Shown one piece after another: positions 1 through 11,452 of a stretch of 64,000 nucleotides of DNA. Both the position numbers and the translations under genes were made by a program. Below the pieces are notes generated by a model, which was not told where the DNA came from, made no database searches, and saw nothing but the letters and a program-made list of their open reading frames with translations. The stretch is from Moniliophthora roreri. Lineage: Eukaryota; Basidiomycota; Agaricomycetes; Agaricales; Marasmiaceae. The DNA is taken from assembly GCA_001466705.2 (NCBI GenBank), contig LATX02000123.1:186001-250000 (forward strand). Direction: 5' to 3'. Every line of letters starts with the position of its first letter. Position 1 is the stretch's first letter.

Positions 1-13
1 GATTTATGATTAG

Positions 14-1742
14 AGCGGCCTCTTCTCCGCCGTCGTCACCGCGTTCGTCATCGAAGCATATCAATGGCTCTCAGAAGATCCTGCGGATACCACTGTCGCT
101 CTCCTTACCCGGATATCCACGCAACTGAACGCCTCGCAGACTGCGATACCCGAACACCCACAGTTTGAACCAGATGCATCTTCCATCCGCATCAATTGCT
201 TCTGGTTTCTCAGCCTCGCATCTGCATTGTTTGGTCTCCTATGCAAACAATGGCTTCGGGAACACCAGCGAAACCCACCGACCCGGACACCAGGTGAGGC
301 GCTGGCTCTCCGCCAACTGCGTCGAGATAGTTTCGAGAAATGGGGTGTCGTTTCTTTCTTGTCGGCGCTCCCCATCTTGCTTGAAGTCACGGTTTTGATG
401 TTCTTCACTGGCGTTCTGGACCTGTTGTGGAACCGACATCCTATCCCCTTTGCCCTGTGCTTTCTTGCAGTCCTGCTTAGTGCGGGGCTGTATTTTGTCA
501 CCACATTTCTACCGACACTGACCGTTCCGGGAAACCAGTGGCCACATATTCTCAAAGCAGATTGCAATCAGTTATCCTACCAGTTCATATGTCCCTATAA
601 ATCACCTCAATCATGGGCCGTTTACCATTTCTCATGCAAGTTCCTGTACCTACTTCTTAAAGTCTCATCCATCTCAGGGTTTGTGCGTAGACGAGCTAAA
701 CCCCTGTACCACCACGCGGTGAAGTCGGCCACAGGCTGGTCGTCGTTTGACCTCCGAGCGATCAGACAATTCGACGCTTCCCCTTATCCTTTCCAACCGA
801 GCCCACATTCTTTTACCCTGGAGGTCTACGAGTTGCGTGCATTCGAATGGGGTGTCACCACGTTCCAGGACAACCTGTCAATGAAACCCCGTCTTCAGAA
901 CGTGTTGGGAACGCTACCCCTTTCAGCGGTTATGTCTTCCATCTTTCGTGAATGGCAATACACGTTCTGGGTAGACATCCCAGAGTTGGATATTGAACTC
1001 AAATTGAGATTCAAGAGGGAAAGGATTAGACTGGTACATCATGACGGCAGCTTTCCCAACCGTAAGGGGTCCTCCGCTTCATTACCCTGAAGGGATGAGA
1101 TTATTTTTGTGGCACCAATACTGGATGGCGATGGCAAGCCTTCCCAATTTGCTGCGTATCTTGGACCTGCTCCTCGACTCCATTAACCAGCAGCAGGCAA
1201 GCCTGTAACAATCTAGTGATCTTCGATTTATTATACCTTTCTCCGTGGTCGATTCATTGTGGACACATCAAGATTCTGTTGTCCGAAAGCGGAGTCTATC
1301 ATTGATACACCTCTTTATGGATACGTGGACTCGAACGCACCCTGGGTACAGTGTCTCCAGACACAAGCATGGACAGCTTGCCTTTGTACTCGTCCTGGCG
1401 ACTCACCTCAACCGCACAGATCACACTTCGGAGCTGCTGACGAGTAGACGCGGGCAGATGTTCGTTCGGTTTGTTCATGAGCAAATCATTACTTGCGGCC
1501 TTTATCAACCGCCTGGGAATGGTGACCTCCGGAAGGCATTGATTGCGGAATGGACTAGTGCAACTCAAAGGGCCCTCGAGGTAGGATCTCTTCCTTCGGG
1601 TTTCTTTGCTCGAATACCGAACCCCTCTGACGACCCACCAACTTCATGCTACCATAATGCAGAGTCATCGGGCATCCGATACTCTACTGAAACGGGCCAT
1701 CATCCTTCGCCACCTGACATCCGCGAAAACGACTCTTTCTGA
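14..1742 (+). CDS. DUF6535 membrane protein, 5' end outside window
   Basis: The reading frame from about position 14, just after a likely 3' splice site (ttatgattag), encodes the typical DUF6535 opening: a hydrophobic segment of the type GLFSAVVTAF, then LTRIS, a second membrane segment, and KQWLREH followed by a proline/threonine-rich turn and a further pair of membrane helices. DUF6535 proteins are multi-pass membrane proteins expanded in Agaricomycetes and have no established function. The frame is open to a stop at 1088-1090. A second coding-looking stretch follows at 1095-1205 and a third at 1245-1742, both in another frame. I could not join the three segments with well-placed introns, so the 3' half may be mis-joined, truncated or decayed. 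The family assignment is secure and the 3' end is not. Confidence 0.6.
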
Positions 1743-2296
1743 ACACAAAATGAGTGGTAGTGGCAGATAAAGGGGTAGTCTGGATTTGGATGAGCAACGC
1801 CGAGCTCTACCTGTGTAGCCACATTTACTCAGTAAATGCAGTGACGTAGTTTGATCGCCTTCTCAAATGCTTGCATCGTTAACTTCTCCTACACTTCGTT
1901 CAACGACCCCAGTAGCCGCCAATCAACTCCAGCATTACTACTTACTAAGTTGGATCTGTCAACAGAATGGGGTGTTCCAAACTCCAATACAGAAGTACTG
2001 ACAGCTCAGGGCCTTCTGGAAAGACCAGAGTGCTCTTGGATCCAAATGATCGGCAATACAGCGTAAGTGCACTTTTGGAAATTTAGCTACTAGCTGGATG
2101 CGAATAGAAAATCATCCAAATATGTAGAAGATAGAAATAGTCATCTCCTTGACCCACGAATTCGAGCAATATCTGCGTTTCGCTGGGATGTGAGAGCGTC
2201 AGCACGGAACTTGGGCCGTGATGCCGAGAAAGTTTATGAGCTCATCGCGTATATATTAGTTTACCTTTTTTCTCCTCCCACTCTTCATCCCCCAAA
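1743..2296. other. Intergenic, no gene recognised
   Basis: This is the gap between the DUF6535 gene and the MFS transporter. Only short unsupported reading frames are seen. The last ~50 bases before the transporter start are pyrimidine-rich, as is common upstream of fungal start codons. Confidence 0.5.
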
Positions 2297-4150
2297 ATGC
2301 ATTCAGTTGCAGAGTCGGAAAACGAGACGACGTCCCTCCTTCATAACCAGGAAAATACCAGAAGAAAAAGCAGGACCAAATCACCATTACCCAAACTACA
2401 AATTGCCATTATTCTTTTATTGCAAATCTGTGAACCGTTAACCAGTCAATCAATATATCCGTATATTAACCAGGTGGGTCATAAATCGAGTCCTTTCAAC
2501 TCACAGAATAGCTAAGAAGTCGTGTTAATTCAGCTCGTCAGTGAATTGGATATTACCGGAGGGGATGAAAGAAAAGTTGGGTATTACGCCGGACTAATAG
2601 TAAGGTTTTACTAGATCCGAACGGCCAAATCTTTTTTGCTCAACAATGAATCGACCACTTTCTCGATAGGAATCATTGTTCTTTGTTACGGAAGCCTTCA
2701 CTGTTCTGCAATGGTCACGACTCTCGGATAGAATCGGTCGAAAGCCTGTCTTATTAATTGGACTAGCAGGGAGCGGAATATCCATGCTATCCTTTGGGCT
2801 GCAGAGGTCGTTTTGGGGCTTGGTCATTGCGTGCGTCTTTGTTGCCCTCCTCATCATTTCCTGGGGGCCCTGACTCCTCACTCCATAGACGTTGTCTCAC
2901 GGGTCTATTGAACGGTAACATAGGTGTGATTTGCTTCTCTTCGGAACCATTCGAAGGCTTACTGAATATGTACAAGCTCAGGTGTCATGAAAAGCACCAT
3001 GGGGGATTTGACAGATCAGAGTAATCGCGCTGAGGGGTTCTCGCTTATGCCTGTTGTGTGGTCAATTGGGGCGACAGTAGGGTAAGTTACCATTTTCTGG
3101 TCACTCTCGCTTTCTAATTGGATACCACTATCAAAGGCCTCTTCTAGGCGGCACATTTGCTCGCCCCCACGAAAGGTTCCCCAACGCATTCAAGTCGCAA
3201 TTCTGGAAAGATTATCCATATTTCATGCCATGTCTTGTGACTGCTAGTTTCGTCTTCATGTCGTTCATAGTGACCCTCGTGTTTTTCAAGGAGGTGAGGA
3301 TGGTACTCTCCCTTGCTTGCTACCCTTTTATTTATTTACCTTCTCGCCCTCAGTCTGCTCCAGTCAAAAACCGTCGCGATCGACAACGTTCTCTAAGTGA
3401 AGCTTCAGAGGCAACGCTAGACCACGAGGAAAACAAACCTTTGCCTCTTCGTTCTCTTTTGACATGGCCGGTTATTATTAGCGTGTCCAACTATGTCGCC
3501 TTAGCTTTCCTCAATATCGCCTTCAATGCCCTATTACCGCTATTTCTGCACACGCCTATACCACTAGGCGGTCTGAATCTTCCACCGAGTATTATTGGAT
3601 ACGTGTTAGGCGCGTATGGATGCGTGACGGGCTTATTCCAAGCTGCGTTCTTTGCAAGGATTATTCATTGGCTAGGCGAAAGAAGAATATTCGTCAACGG
3701 AGTAGCATCCTTCATCGGATTATTTGCAATAATGCCTATAATTAGCGTGTTCGCCAAGGCATGGGGAGGCAATAACTGGACCGTTTGGGCACTCATAGGA
3801 TGTATATTGGTTTTGGCTGTGATCATGGACATGGCTTATGGTGCGTGTCAATCACACCCGTTACACACAGCGGTGCTGATGGTCTTACAGGTGCTATATT
3901 CATGTTTGTGACTGCGTCTGCTCCTTCAAGATCAGCGCTGGGCGCCACCAACGGCTTATCTCAGATGGCAGTCTCCATAGCGAGGGCTGTGGGACCAGCT
4001 ATGGCCACGTCGATGTTCGCCGTGAGTGTACAAGAGGGCTGGGTGGATGGCTATGCGGTGTACATCGTGTTTGTTATGCTGAGTATCCTTGCTGTGGGAG
4101 GATTGGCAGTCAAGTTACCCAAAGAAGTGTGGGAAGAAGCTGATGACTGA
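2297..4150 (+). CDS. Major facilitator superfamily transporter (DHA1-like)
   Basis: Predicted multi-pass transporter of the major facilitator superfamily, probably a proton antiporter for small molecules at a cellular membrane. Exons join cleanly at 2297-2473, 2534-2599 and from 2670 on, with further introns near 2830-2878, 2923-2980, 3080-3135, 3298-3350 and 3841-3890. The N-terminus is hydrophilic and carries a first helix ending in an SIYPYINQ-type sequence. The signature motif A appears as SDRIGRKPVLL after helix 2, followed by LTGLLNGNIGV and by RAEGFSLMPVVWSIG in the third and fourth helices. The second half has GAYGCVTGLFQ, and the C-terminus ends in KLPKEVW. This arrangement matches fungal MFS proteins annotated as multidrug or zinc-induced facilitator-like transporters. 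The frame looks intact. The substrate cannot be told from sequence. Confidence 0.85.
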
Positions 4151-6088
4151 CGAACCGTTTACGATCTTTTGCAATAATGATGATTATGATGATGATGCCT
4201 GTATTCAGTGGTCAATTATGGAGTACATCTGCATTCAGACCCGGAGACCTTGCGACGTTATATGATCATGTGTTTCCATCTATGCCTTGAAACCTTTCAT
4301 CTTCGCGTTCGGATGCCCCTCCTACTATGGCTGACATCAACAGCCAGACAGTGGCGCATATTTCGGGGGCCGTCTTCCGATGAAAAGATGTTTGAGGCGA
4401 TATCGTGCTGGCATGAGTTGTACTTCTGGTTCATATTAGTCGAAACAGATCTCCGCCACAAAGAAGGTGAACATAACAACATGAATGATTGATGTTCCAT
4501 GATATCATGTTCCCAGTCGAAGCACGGTCATCGATAAGGTGTTCGGCTGAGTTTTTAGGAACGGGAAAACGACTTTCGAATTCAAGTTGCTTTCCCGGCT
4601 TTCGGAGACAAGCACCAATGAACGAGAAGCCCCCCACAGTCCAAGGTTGGGGGGAAAAAAATAAGCTGCTGGGACTTAGAAAAGAGCACGTCCCAGGTTC
4701 CGAAGCGCAAGAACTGATCTTCGAACGCACATTTGGGGAACTGGTGTACTGTCTTTCCCAAGGAGTAGTGACTCCGTAATCGGGACATCGTGCAGAATTA
4801 ATGAAACGGATGTTTTAAGTGTTGAACCTCTGCCTGGACTGTATGAAATGACGGTGACATGTCCGATGTGGGTCTTGCTGGGTTTTGAAATCGTCTGGAA
4901 AGCAGGCACGGGAAGCATTGTTGAAGGAAATGAAATGGTCCTTCCCGCATATGATTGAACGCGGCGTGATGTGGCGTTTGTTTCTCTGGAGATGTTGCTG
5001 TCTTGGTGGAATTTTGGGAACATATGGAGGTCAGCTGGGGTGGCGTTACGCCAAAGCCTTGATCAGGATCCCAGCTGTAAGACAGCAGGATGCAGGATGT
5101 CTCGAATACTTGATTTGGACGGTGGAAAGAAGAATACTGCTCCGCATTCAGGATGAGACACTAACTAGGAGGGTGTGCACGGCAAATGAATGTTAAAGCA
5201 TGGGCGTACATACCATTCGCACATCGATCATGATCATGGAATCCAGGAGATAGGCGACCAATTCCTCCTCGGCTTCTCCCAACTCCAAGTAAATGATTCG
5301 ATTCAACCCGTGATATACCTCTACTCGAGTGATGCACCGGTACGGTGAAATATGGTATCCCGACCGGGACGCCTTCCATGGGAAATGGTATTAGAGGGTC
5401 GAGTCGATGTGGGATTCCGACGTCAGACAAATGAGGAGAAACAAACAGTTTCTCCATTTACCAGCGAACGCAAAAAAAAAAAAAATCAATCTAGTGCAGT
5501 GCCTGCCATGTTGCTACTCGACTCCTCAGCAGTACTATGTACTTAGCGGCTCACGAGCACCGAGTTATCGGGCGAGTAATGCCATATTGTGGGTGCGAAG
5601 ACAGCAGATGCGAGTCGACAAGCAATTTAGAAATAGCAGAGATCAAGGTCCAAAGCTTCCGTAGATAAACAGTCCTGCCGAATTGAGACCTCAATCTCAT
5701 TTACCAAGCGCAGGGTGCCCTTTAAGACCGCCGCAGAAGCAATCTAGATTCCAGAAGCAGATATGGCAGCACATTGGTGTTTCTGAAAAGCAAGAATCGA
5801 CGGAGGTTTGTTTGATCATGAGAGGCAGAAAGAGAAACGCGATGATCAATGCGAATCCACGCACTAATGACGCACGGACCAGGTTTGACAACCACGTACC
5901 TGCTGGCAGCTGAATTGAAACGTACACACACCTCTCCTTGACAGCCAAATAGCGCGGCAATCAAACGTGGCTCAAATAGACTTCGAGAAGACCAAATCTT
6001 ACCATGACCAACTCTATTCCAGTTTAAAAAGGCCCCTTCAGTCTCCGTCACCTTGATTTTTTCCCCTGTCGCCCCCATTCGTAAAACC
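4151..6088. other. Intergenic, one unassigned exon-like segment
   Basis: This is 1.9 kb without a recognised gene. On the minus strand, 5372 down to 5214 reads as an open 53-codon exon bounded by AG (with a CTAAT branch-point-like site upstream) and by GTATGT. It encodes a segment containing YHISPYRC and LELGEAEEELVAYLLDSM. I do not recognise it and could not build a full gene around it. A run of 13 adenines lies near 5471-5483. Confidence 0.3.
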
Positions 6089-6924
6089 ATGCTCAAACGA
6101 ACTTCAAGAAGCTGGATATCTTTTTGGTTCATGTTCACAGCACCGTTGATGCTATGGGATGCTGGTTATTGCTTAATGAGGTGTGTGCTCGTCATTTTGA
6201 GCCCGATGTCCGGCTGATGAATCGCAAGACCTCGATCCATGGCGGGGGGCGACCTACACTGGTTGTGGAAATTCTACGATATATACGGGCAAGTAGACCA
6301 TGTGAGGGAGCCAGCTAACGTCGACGTGGATCGATGCTGACTTTCGTTGTTGCTATCAGGTTTATGGGGTGAAGGCTTACGAGGACGGGGAAGGGTTCGC
6401 GAACGCAGCAGGTGATCCATCTTCATGCAGGCTTCAAACGACCTGTACTGAAATCTCCATCTGTCAGCTTTGATGAATGTCTTGGAAAACTCGGCCGCCG
6501 TGCGTCGAATATGTTGCTCTGCATTGAGAAGAACGCTGACGGTATGGTCGTACTAGATCGCATATCTTTATTTCGTCCACGTAAAACCGTCACCGCTAGC
6601 TTCGCTCGCCGGCTACACAGGCGCCACTATGACCTTTGCGAAAACATGTCTTTACGTCGCGCAAGAGTACTACTGCGGACTCTGCGCTATCGGCCACAAC
6701 ACACGGCTCAGCATGATATTCCTTTGGATTGCGCCCAACATGTGCGTTTTACCTGTCCATGAATGCATGTTCTTCCTTAACTGATTGAATGACCTTTCCT
6801 CCTTTTGGGCAGCGTCTGGCTGACTTTCTCCATTTCGATCATGTACACCCTTGGGAAGGATATGGTCAAACCACTCTACGTTAGATCAAAGATGGTTCAT
6901 GGGAACGGGTACAAGGTCGAATAG
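6089..6924 (+). CDS. EXPERA/emopamil-binding-protein-like membrane protein
   Basis: Six exons (6089-6180, 6229-6301, 6360-6411, 6468-6499, 6557-6741, 6813-6924) join in frame to 181 residues plus stop, all with GT-AG introns of 48-71 bp. Four hydrophobic helices are evident. The first carries FWFMFTAPLMLWDAGYC, followed by DLHWLWKFYDIYGQVDHVYG, a conserved block with YLYFVHV, then FAKTCLYVAQEYYCG and a last helix ending in YTLGKDM. This topology and the aromatic/acidic pattern fit the EXPERA superfamily (EBP sterol isomerase, TM6SF, TMEM97). Fungal relatives are often listed only as hypothetical proteins. The sterol-isomerase catalytic residues cannot be confirmed by eye, so a ligand-binding or isomerase role in the ER is inference. 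Confidence 0.6.
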
Positions 6925-7817
6925 TGAGAACACCCCGGATATCCGATCCGGATTCCATGCATATCTATTGTTCAGGTTCATCTAAATAAACTTATTTCTC
7001 TTGCAAAGCTTGAAGCCCGACAAACTTCTCGAGGATCTTTAAGTGTCCTCTGGCACGTCTGGCGTTATACACGATATTCACTCTACCTCGTACGGATCGG
7101 GCGTTAATCCATCTCGTCCAGGCTCTGTTGTGTCGTCTAATTTGGCGTTTTAGTTCAAACCCAGCAGGAACGAAACGATTTATTAATGGGGTCGTTCTTA
7201 CTTATCCTTGGCGACATTTGGAGAAATTACGACCCGAGCGCAGCGGGAGGTTGAAAATTTTTGGCATTTCAGGGGATCTTCCAATCTAAACCCATTGCCC
7301 AACCGTTGAATCAATCATTACAACGGGCAGGTCACTTACTGATTAGCTGATGTTGATACCTGTCTTCCTTGCCTGGTTGGATCAAGTTAAAGCGTCAGAA
7401 GTATCGACGCCAGCCTCCAGGCGCAGTTTCTGTCCTTCTGGTACTCGCGAGTTCCTAGTGCTATGCTAGCCCTGTCGTCAAAAGTAATCCAAAAAAGCGT
7501 GTATATGATTCATTACTCGTCCGTGCGTTATCAGAGCTACAATCCTCAAAGGCAAGTACTCGCAAACCTGCGAAAAGAAGGATACAGTATCGTAAACAAG
7601 TGAAGGATACAGTAGTGAAGCATGAGGTTTATGGAAGTAGAGCTCATCAAAAAAACATTAGAGTGAAGAGTACATAATGTGATGGGAATGGAAGGGTATA
7701 CATGCGGTGTTTGCTAGGTTCAACTGTTCCAGAGAAGATTGGAGTGAGTTGAAGTGAAGCAGTGAAACGAGGGATAATTACATACTGTCCGAGTCCATTG
7801 GATCGTGTTCTTGATGT
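6925..7817. other. Convergent intergenic region, no gene recognised
   Basis: This region lies between the 3' ends of two converging genes and presumably holds both 3' untranslated regions. No family-like reading frame was found on either strand. Confidence 0.5.
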
Positions 7818-8688
7818 CTACACTCTTTCGACGAATCTTCCCTTATCCCCGCCCTGTGCTTTAGGCTTCCCAGCGAAAAAAGAGCCGAATCCTTTACGAG
7901 TCGCGCTTTTTCCGCTTCCACTTGAATTCAACGCAGCACCGGACTCACCGCCCATAGCCTGATCCTGCACGACTGGCGTGATTCCGCCGGGAGCAGTCTT
8001 CCCCTTTCCCATACCAGATCCAGGCTTCACCTGTTCTGCGTCTCCCTTGGTAACTCCCTTGGCAATCTCCCTCCCGTTCTTCTTGGAAGTACTTGTCGAA
8101 GGATTCGCAGCAGCCTCCACATCCTGTCCCGCCGCACTCAGCTTCATAAACTCCTCTCCCCTTATCCTCAGAAACTCCTCCAATAAGGCGGCATTTCGTG
8201 AGTTAGTTTTATAAACCGCCGTAAAGACATCACCCATGAAAGGTACGAGACCGACCCCGGCGCTAACGGCGTTGTTCATGAGCATGCGGCTGAGAAGCCA
8301 GCCAGGTATCTCGGCCTTTTTGGCCTTGCGCACGACGAGAACGTAATTGAGGGTCGCGGCTGCGACGTCTCCTGCACCAGGCACAATTCCAATGATGAAT
8401 GTCCATCCGAAGCGGAAGCCGCATATTGAGAAGCCTTTGTCGAGGTAGTGAGCACGTCTTTGGACAGATTTGAGGATCTTCGCATCTCGAGAGGAGAGTC
8501 CTGGGGGTATTGCTCGCTGATAGGGATGATTAACCTTGGCGAAGATGCAATAATGGTGTACCTACCCTTCTGCGACGTTGCTTCCCCTTCTTGTCCGTAT
8601 AATCCTCGTAATATGGATCGGCGGGAGCATATCTTTCGAGGTGCCTCTCAAAGAGCTCTTTGCCGGCTTTGCTTAAGAGAGCAGACAT
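7818..8688 (-). CDS. DUF4112 domain protein
   Basis: Two exons on the minus strand (8688-8566 and 8516-7818) encode 273 residues. The start MSALLSKAGKELFERHLERY is the first ATG of the frame. The central DUF4112 domain is clear: RAHYLDKGF, GWTFIIGIVPGAGDVAAATL, then LLSRMLMNNAVSAGVGLVPFMGDVF and KTNSRNAALLEEFL. It forms two glycine-rich membrane-associated hairpins. The C-terminal third is low-complexity, rich in Gly, Lys and Ser, and probably disordered. Fungal DUF4112 proteins are conserved but uncharacterised, and some are described as PH-domain-like or vacuole-associated, which I cannot support here. The downstream cyanase gene runs in the same direction, and its stop lies 267 bp upstream of this start. 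Confidence 0.85.
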
Positions 8689-8955
8689 AATAGCGGTGGG
8701 TGAAAGAAAAGAGTGTGGCTTGCTTAGCAGTTACTGGTTTGCAGGTTGCGGGGTGACAAGTTATGATGATGTCACAGGGATGGAGTTCCACCAATGGGGC
8801 TCACTCCGCGTCGATCAATATGACTCTGCCCTGTGGAACTTGGTGCTCAAAAGTGGAAAGTGAACAGTCTCTCGTGTATATATAGTTTGTGTATATACAT
8901 CAAGCTTTAATGGTACACACATAATATTGGCTTCTTATTCTCGCAAAGTAGCTCT

Positions 8956-9858
8956 TCACCACTGAGCGTACGGCAAAAATTTACCACTGAAGAAAAGTGC
9001 AAGTCAGTTCGTGAATACTTAGAAGTAGTAAGATAGGAACATACTCAAAAGTAAGTACCGCACGATCGCCCTTAGGGTCCGCTTTCCTCTCTAAATGAAT
9101 TTTGCAGTCAATCATGGACATAATTCCATCGCCAAACTAAGACACTTGTCAGAAAAGTGCTTTCAGCAAGACTTATCACCGCTACTCACTTTCTCATGAA
9201 GTATAGCCTGGGTGTTTGAGCAACCCCAATCAACACACGCCTCTCAAGCTTCCATCAGAACAAAAAACTCCCACCTTAATAGGTTGTCCGTATACCATCA
9301 CACCCTACATCATTGGATTCACATGAACAAGAGGGGCCGGATAGACGGTGCAAAGCAAAACCGAACGCACCTCGTACAAGCGATAGATGACAGGATCGGA
9401 AGGAGGCGAAGGTCCCAGGCCACGATAAGGCCACCAGTGTTCACCCAAACCAGCTACGAGGTCCGTGTGTGCGATTTCGAGGATTTGAGAGAGCTTTTCG
9501 AGCTCTGTTGCGTTGAATTTGGCCTGATGAGTTTAGAATTAGGATGATTGTGCAGATGGAGCAGATAAGACGACATACCTGGCCATAGAAAGCTGACGCT
9601 ACCCAGACTTCATCTTTACCCAACTCTTTAGCAATAGCTTCGAATGTAAGACCTGTAAGTGATGATACGGATGTAAGTCGCGCGATCTAGCATTTCTATG
9701 TGGGTAGTGTACAGACCCTTTCTGGCTTTAGCTTCAAAGAGCTGAGCATGGAATGGGGAAACGTCAGAGAAGGGGCGAGTGCTAGTCGAGATAGTCTGAT
9801 CAAGGTCAGTGTCGGACAATTTCCTTCCAGTAGCCTCACTCACAGCGTTCTGAGACAT
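8956..9858 (-). CDS. CYN1: Cyanate hydratase (cyanase)
   Basis: Seven minus-strand exons (9858-9717, 9652-9579, 9523-9371, 9304-9275, 9207-9190, 9136-9045, 8986-8956) join in frame to 179 residues. The enzyme decomposes cyanate with bicarbonate to ammonia and carbon dioxide in the cytosol. The N-terminal helical DNA-binding-like domain carries LTFEAIAKELGKDEVWVASA. The catalytic domain contains HWWPYRGLGPP, the YRLYE segment holding the arginine and glutamate of the active site, MVYGQPIKAILHEKFGDGIM, and the active-site serine in GIMSMID. The ending GKFLPYAQW is the usual family end. The extra N-terminal ~20 residues are common in fungi. All known catalytic residues (Arg, Glu, Ser) are present, so it should be active. 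Confidence 0.95.
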
Positions 9859-10151
9859 ACTTCAACCTTGTACTTGGGGTGGTGAGAGTGATAAAGAATT
9901 ATCGCGCTCACGGTTCAGATTTATAACGGATTTCCGCTATAAGTCTGACCCCGGATCCCAAAGGTCAAATGACAGAAATATCTGCATGACATTGCAGCAT
10001 CGCACACCTATCCGGTACGCCGTGACATTATGATTCTGGATCGGGCAAACTTATTGATATGTTACGCCGCAATGAAATTCCAATGAATCTATGAATAGAT
10101 AGAAAGAATAGAAGTGGTACCAGTACAAGACAAGATACGGGTGGTTGACAT

Positions 10152-10747
10152 TCATGAAGATGAGCCTTTTCCTTCCGATTCCGTTTCGTGAGCTTCTTTC
10201 CATGGTTCCTTTGTCGCATTCATGAGTTCATACAATTGCCCGAGTTGTTCCGAGGACATCTGGAGTGCGACACTCTTATGAGTTAGCAAGTAGCCGGGTG
10301 AAATGGGCAAGGGTTCGCACCTTTTCCAGTAAGAAAGGATCCAGCCTCTTCCCTCTAAATGTCTCTCTTCCGGGTTCTTGTGGCAGATCTTGAAGATATA
10401 TTTTCCACTGCGACAAGAAACCAATGATGTGCACGGGGTTTGTGACTTCTCTATGCCGACGGAATTCTAGGGGTGAATTCCTTAAGCAAGGACGCTCTTT
10501 GATACCCACAGAACCCACGCACCGGCTTTCACGTAGTCATCTCCCAACGATCTCATCTCCCGGGGCAAAAATCGGTGCGCACGAAGCAGCCGGCGGTACA
10601 GCCTGCGAAACGTTGAGTCGACAAATATCGCGGTATTCTGAGACGCAAGGCGAACGGTATTGGCGGCAAAAGGGTAGCACTGGCTTCCCGGAGATTGAGA
10701 GGCTTCGTTGAAACGGACTCGGCGAGTCTGAGCAATGTGTACCGCAT
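10152..10747 (-). CDS. SDH7: Succinate dehydrogenase assembly factor 3 (ACN9/Sdh7)
   Basis: Mitochondrial LYR-motif protein that helps mature the iron-sulfur subunit of complex II. Four minus-strand exons give about 140 residues. Exon 1 encodes MRYTLLRLAES and LLPPIP. A GT-AG intron then leads to LYRRLLRAHRFLP, which contains the LYR motif, followed by GDDYVKAEFRRHREV after a second intron. The next part holds NPVHIIGFLSQWKIYL, and the last exon encodes MSSEQLGQLYELM and an acidic/serine C-terminus. The order and spacing match the ACN9 family throughout. The first intron has a weaker donor (GTTCGC), but it is required to keep the conserved frame. The gene is divergent from the transketolase gene across a 705-bp gap. 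Confidence 0.9.
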
Positions 10748-11452
10748 CGTAGTCGTGGTTCAGGTTCAAGAAACTCGGGCTGGTGGGAATTGCGTCTTTT
10801 ATCCTACACTCATTCACCTTGAATGCAGCTTTAACCTTTCCTGAGCTATTCTACTCCCTCATGGCTCGTGTCGACGCACCTATGTGTGCGATGTTCTCAC
10901 AGATTCCAAGCCAAGTTCGCTCAGACCCAAGTTCCCTCTCACGAAATCACAATAACCGGCGCAGTTTCATCTCGACTGGTAGCCGTACGCGTTGCACCGC
11001 TGTGAGTGTCCAAGATTCTTTATGTCGATATGGCAGGAATGATAGAGTCCTTCTCAGATTTCAAGCGTTCGTCTTGCCCCTTGCCAGCTGGGGCTGAGAA
11101 AAATGCTCATTTTGTGCAAACGTTCCTGGTGCTTGACACCTTGGCTCAGGCTCATTGAAATTTCTTACATGCATAGTTGAATGTCGGCCGCGTATCGGTG
11201 GCTCTCTGTGGATGGAGCGCTGGCGGCGGAACGTACTAGGGTTCCTCGACGCCGAGTCCTCGGCCGTATGCAGTGAATGAGCAATGATGTAAGTTGGTCG
11301 GTAACTGGGTGGTGACGGCGAACATCATAGGCGGTGCGAATCTGATGAGATTACATTATCATCCATTTTTATAACCCGGTCAACCCCCGTCGTCAGTCAT
11401 CTTTTCCTTTCGTACCTTCACCATCTCATATCATCCACCTCCGATCGCAGAA
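10748..11452. other. Divergent promoter region
   Basis: This is a shared upstream region between SDH7 (minus) and the transketolase gene (plus). A frame at about 10910-11097 can be read as a two-exon peptide (containing EITITG and ending in LPLASWG) but matches nothing I know. The last 60 bases before 11453 are CT-rich, typical of strongly expressed fungal genes. Confidence 0.4.
11369..11374 (+). promoter_or_regulatory. Possible TATA box of transketolase gene
   Basis: TTATAA lies about 80 bp upstream of the start codon and is followed by a long pyrimidine-rich leader up to the ATG. Confidence 0.35.

Noticed and set aside
4208..4492. Plus-strand frame of 94 codons downstream of the MFS gene
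   Set aside because: It has no family motif and no splice context, and lies in what is probably the 3' flank.
5722..6138. Minus-strand open frame of 138 codons
   Set aside because: It overlaps the first exon of the EXPERA-like gene in antisense, has no family features and no sensible exon partners.
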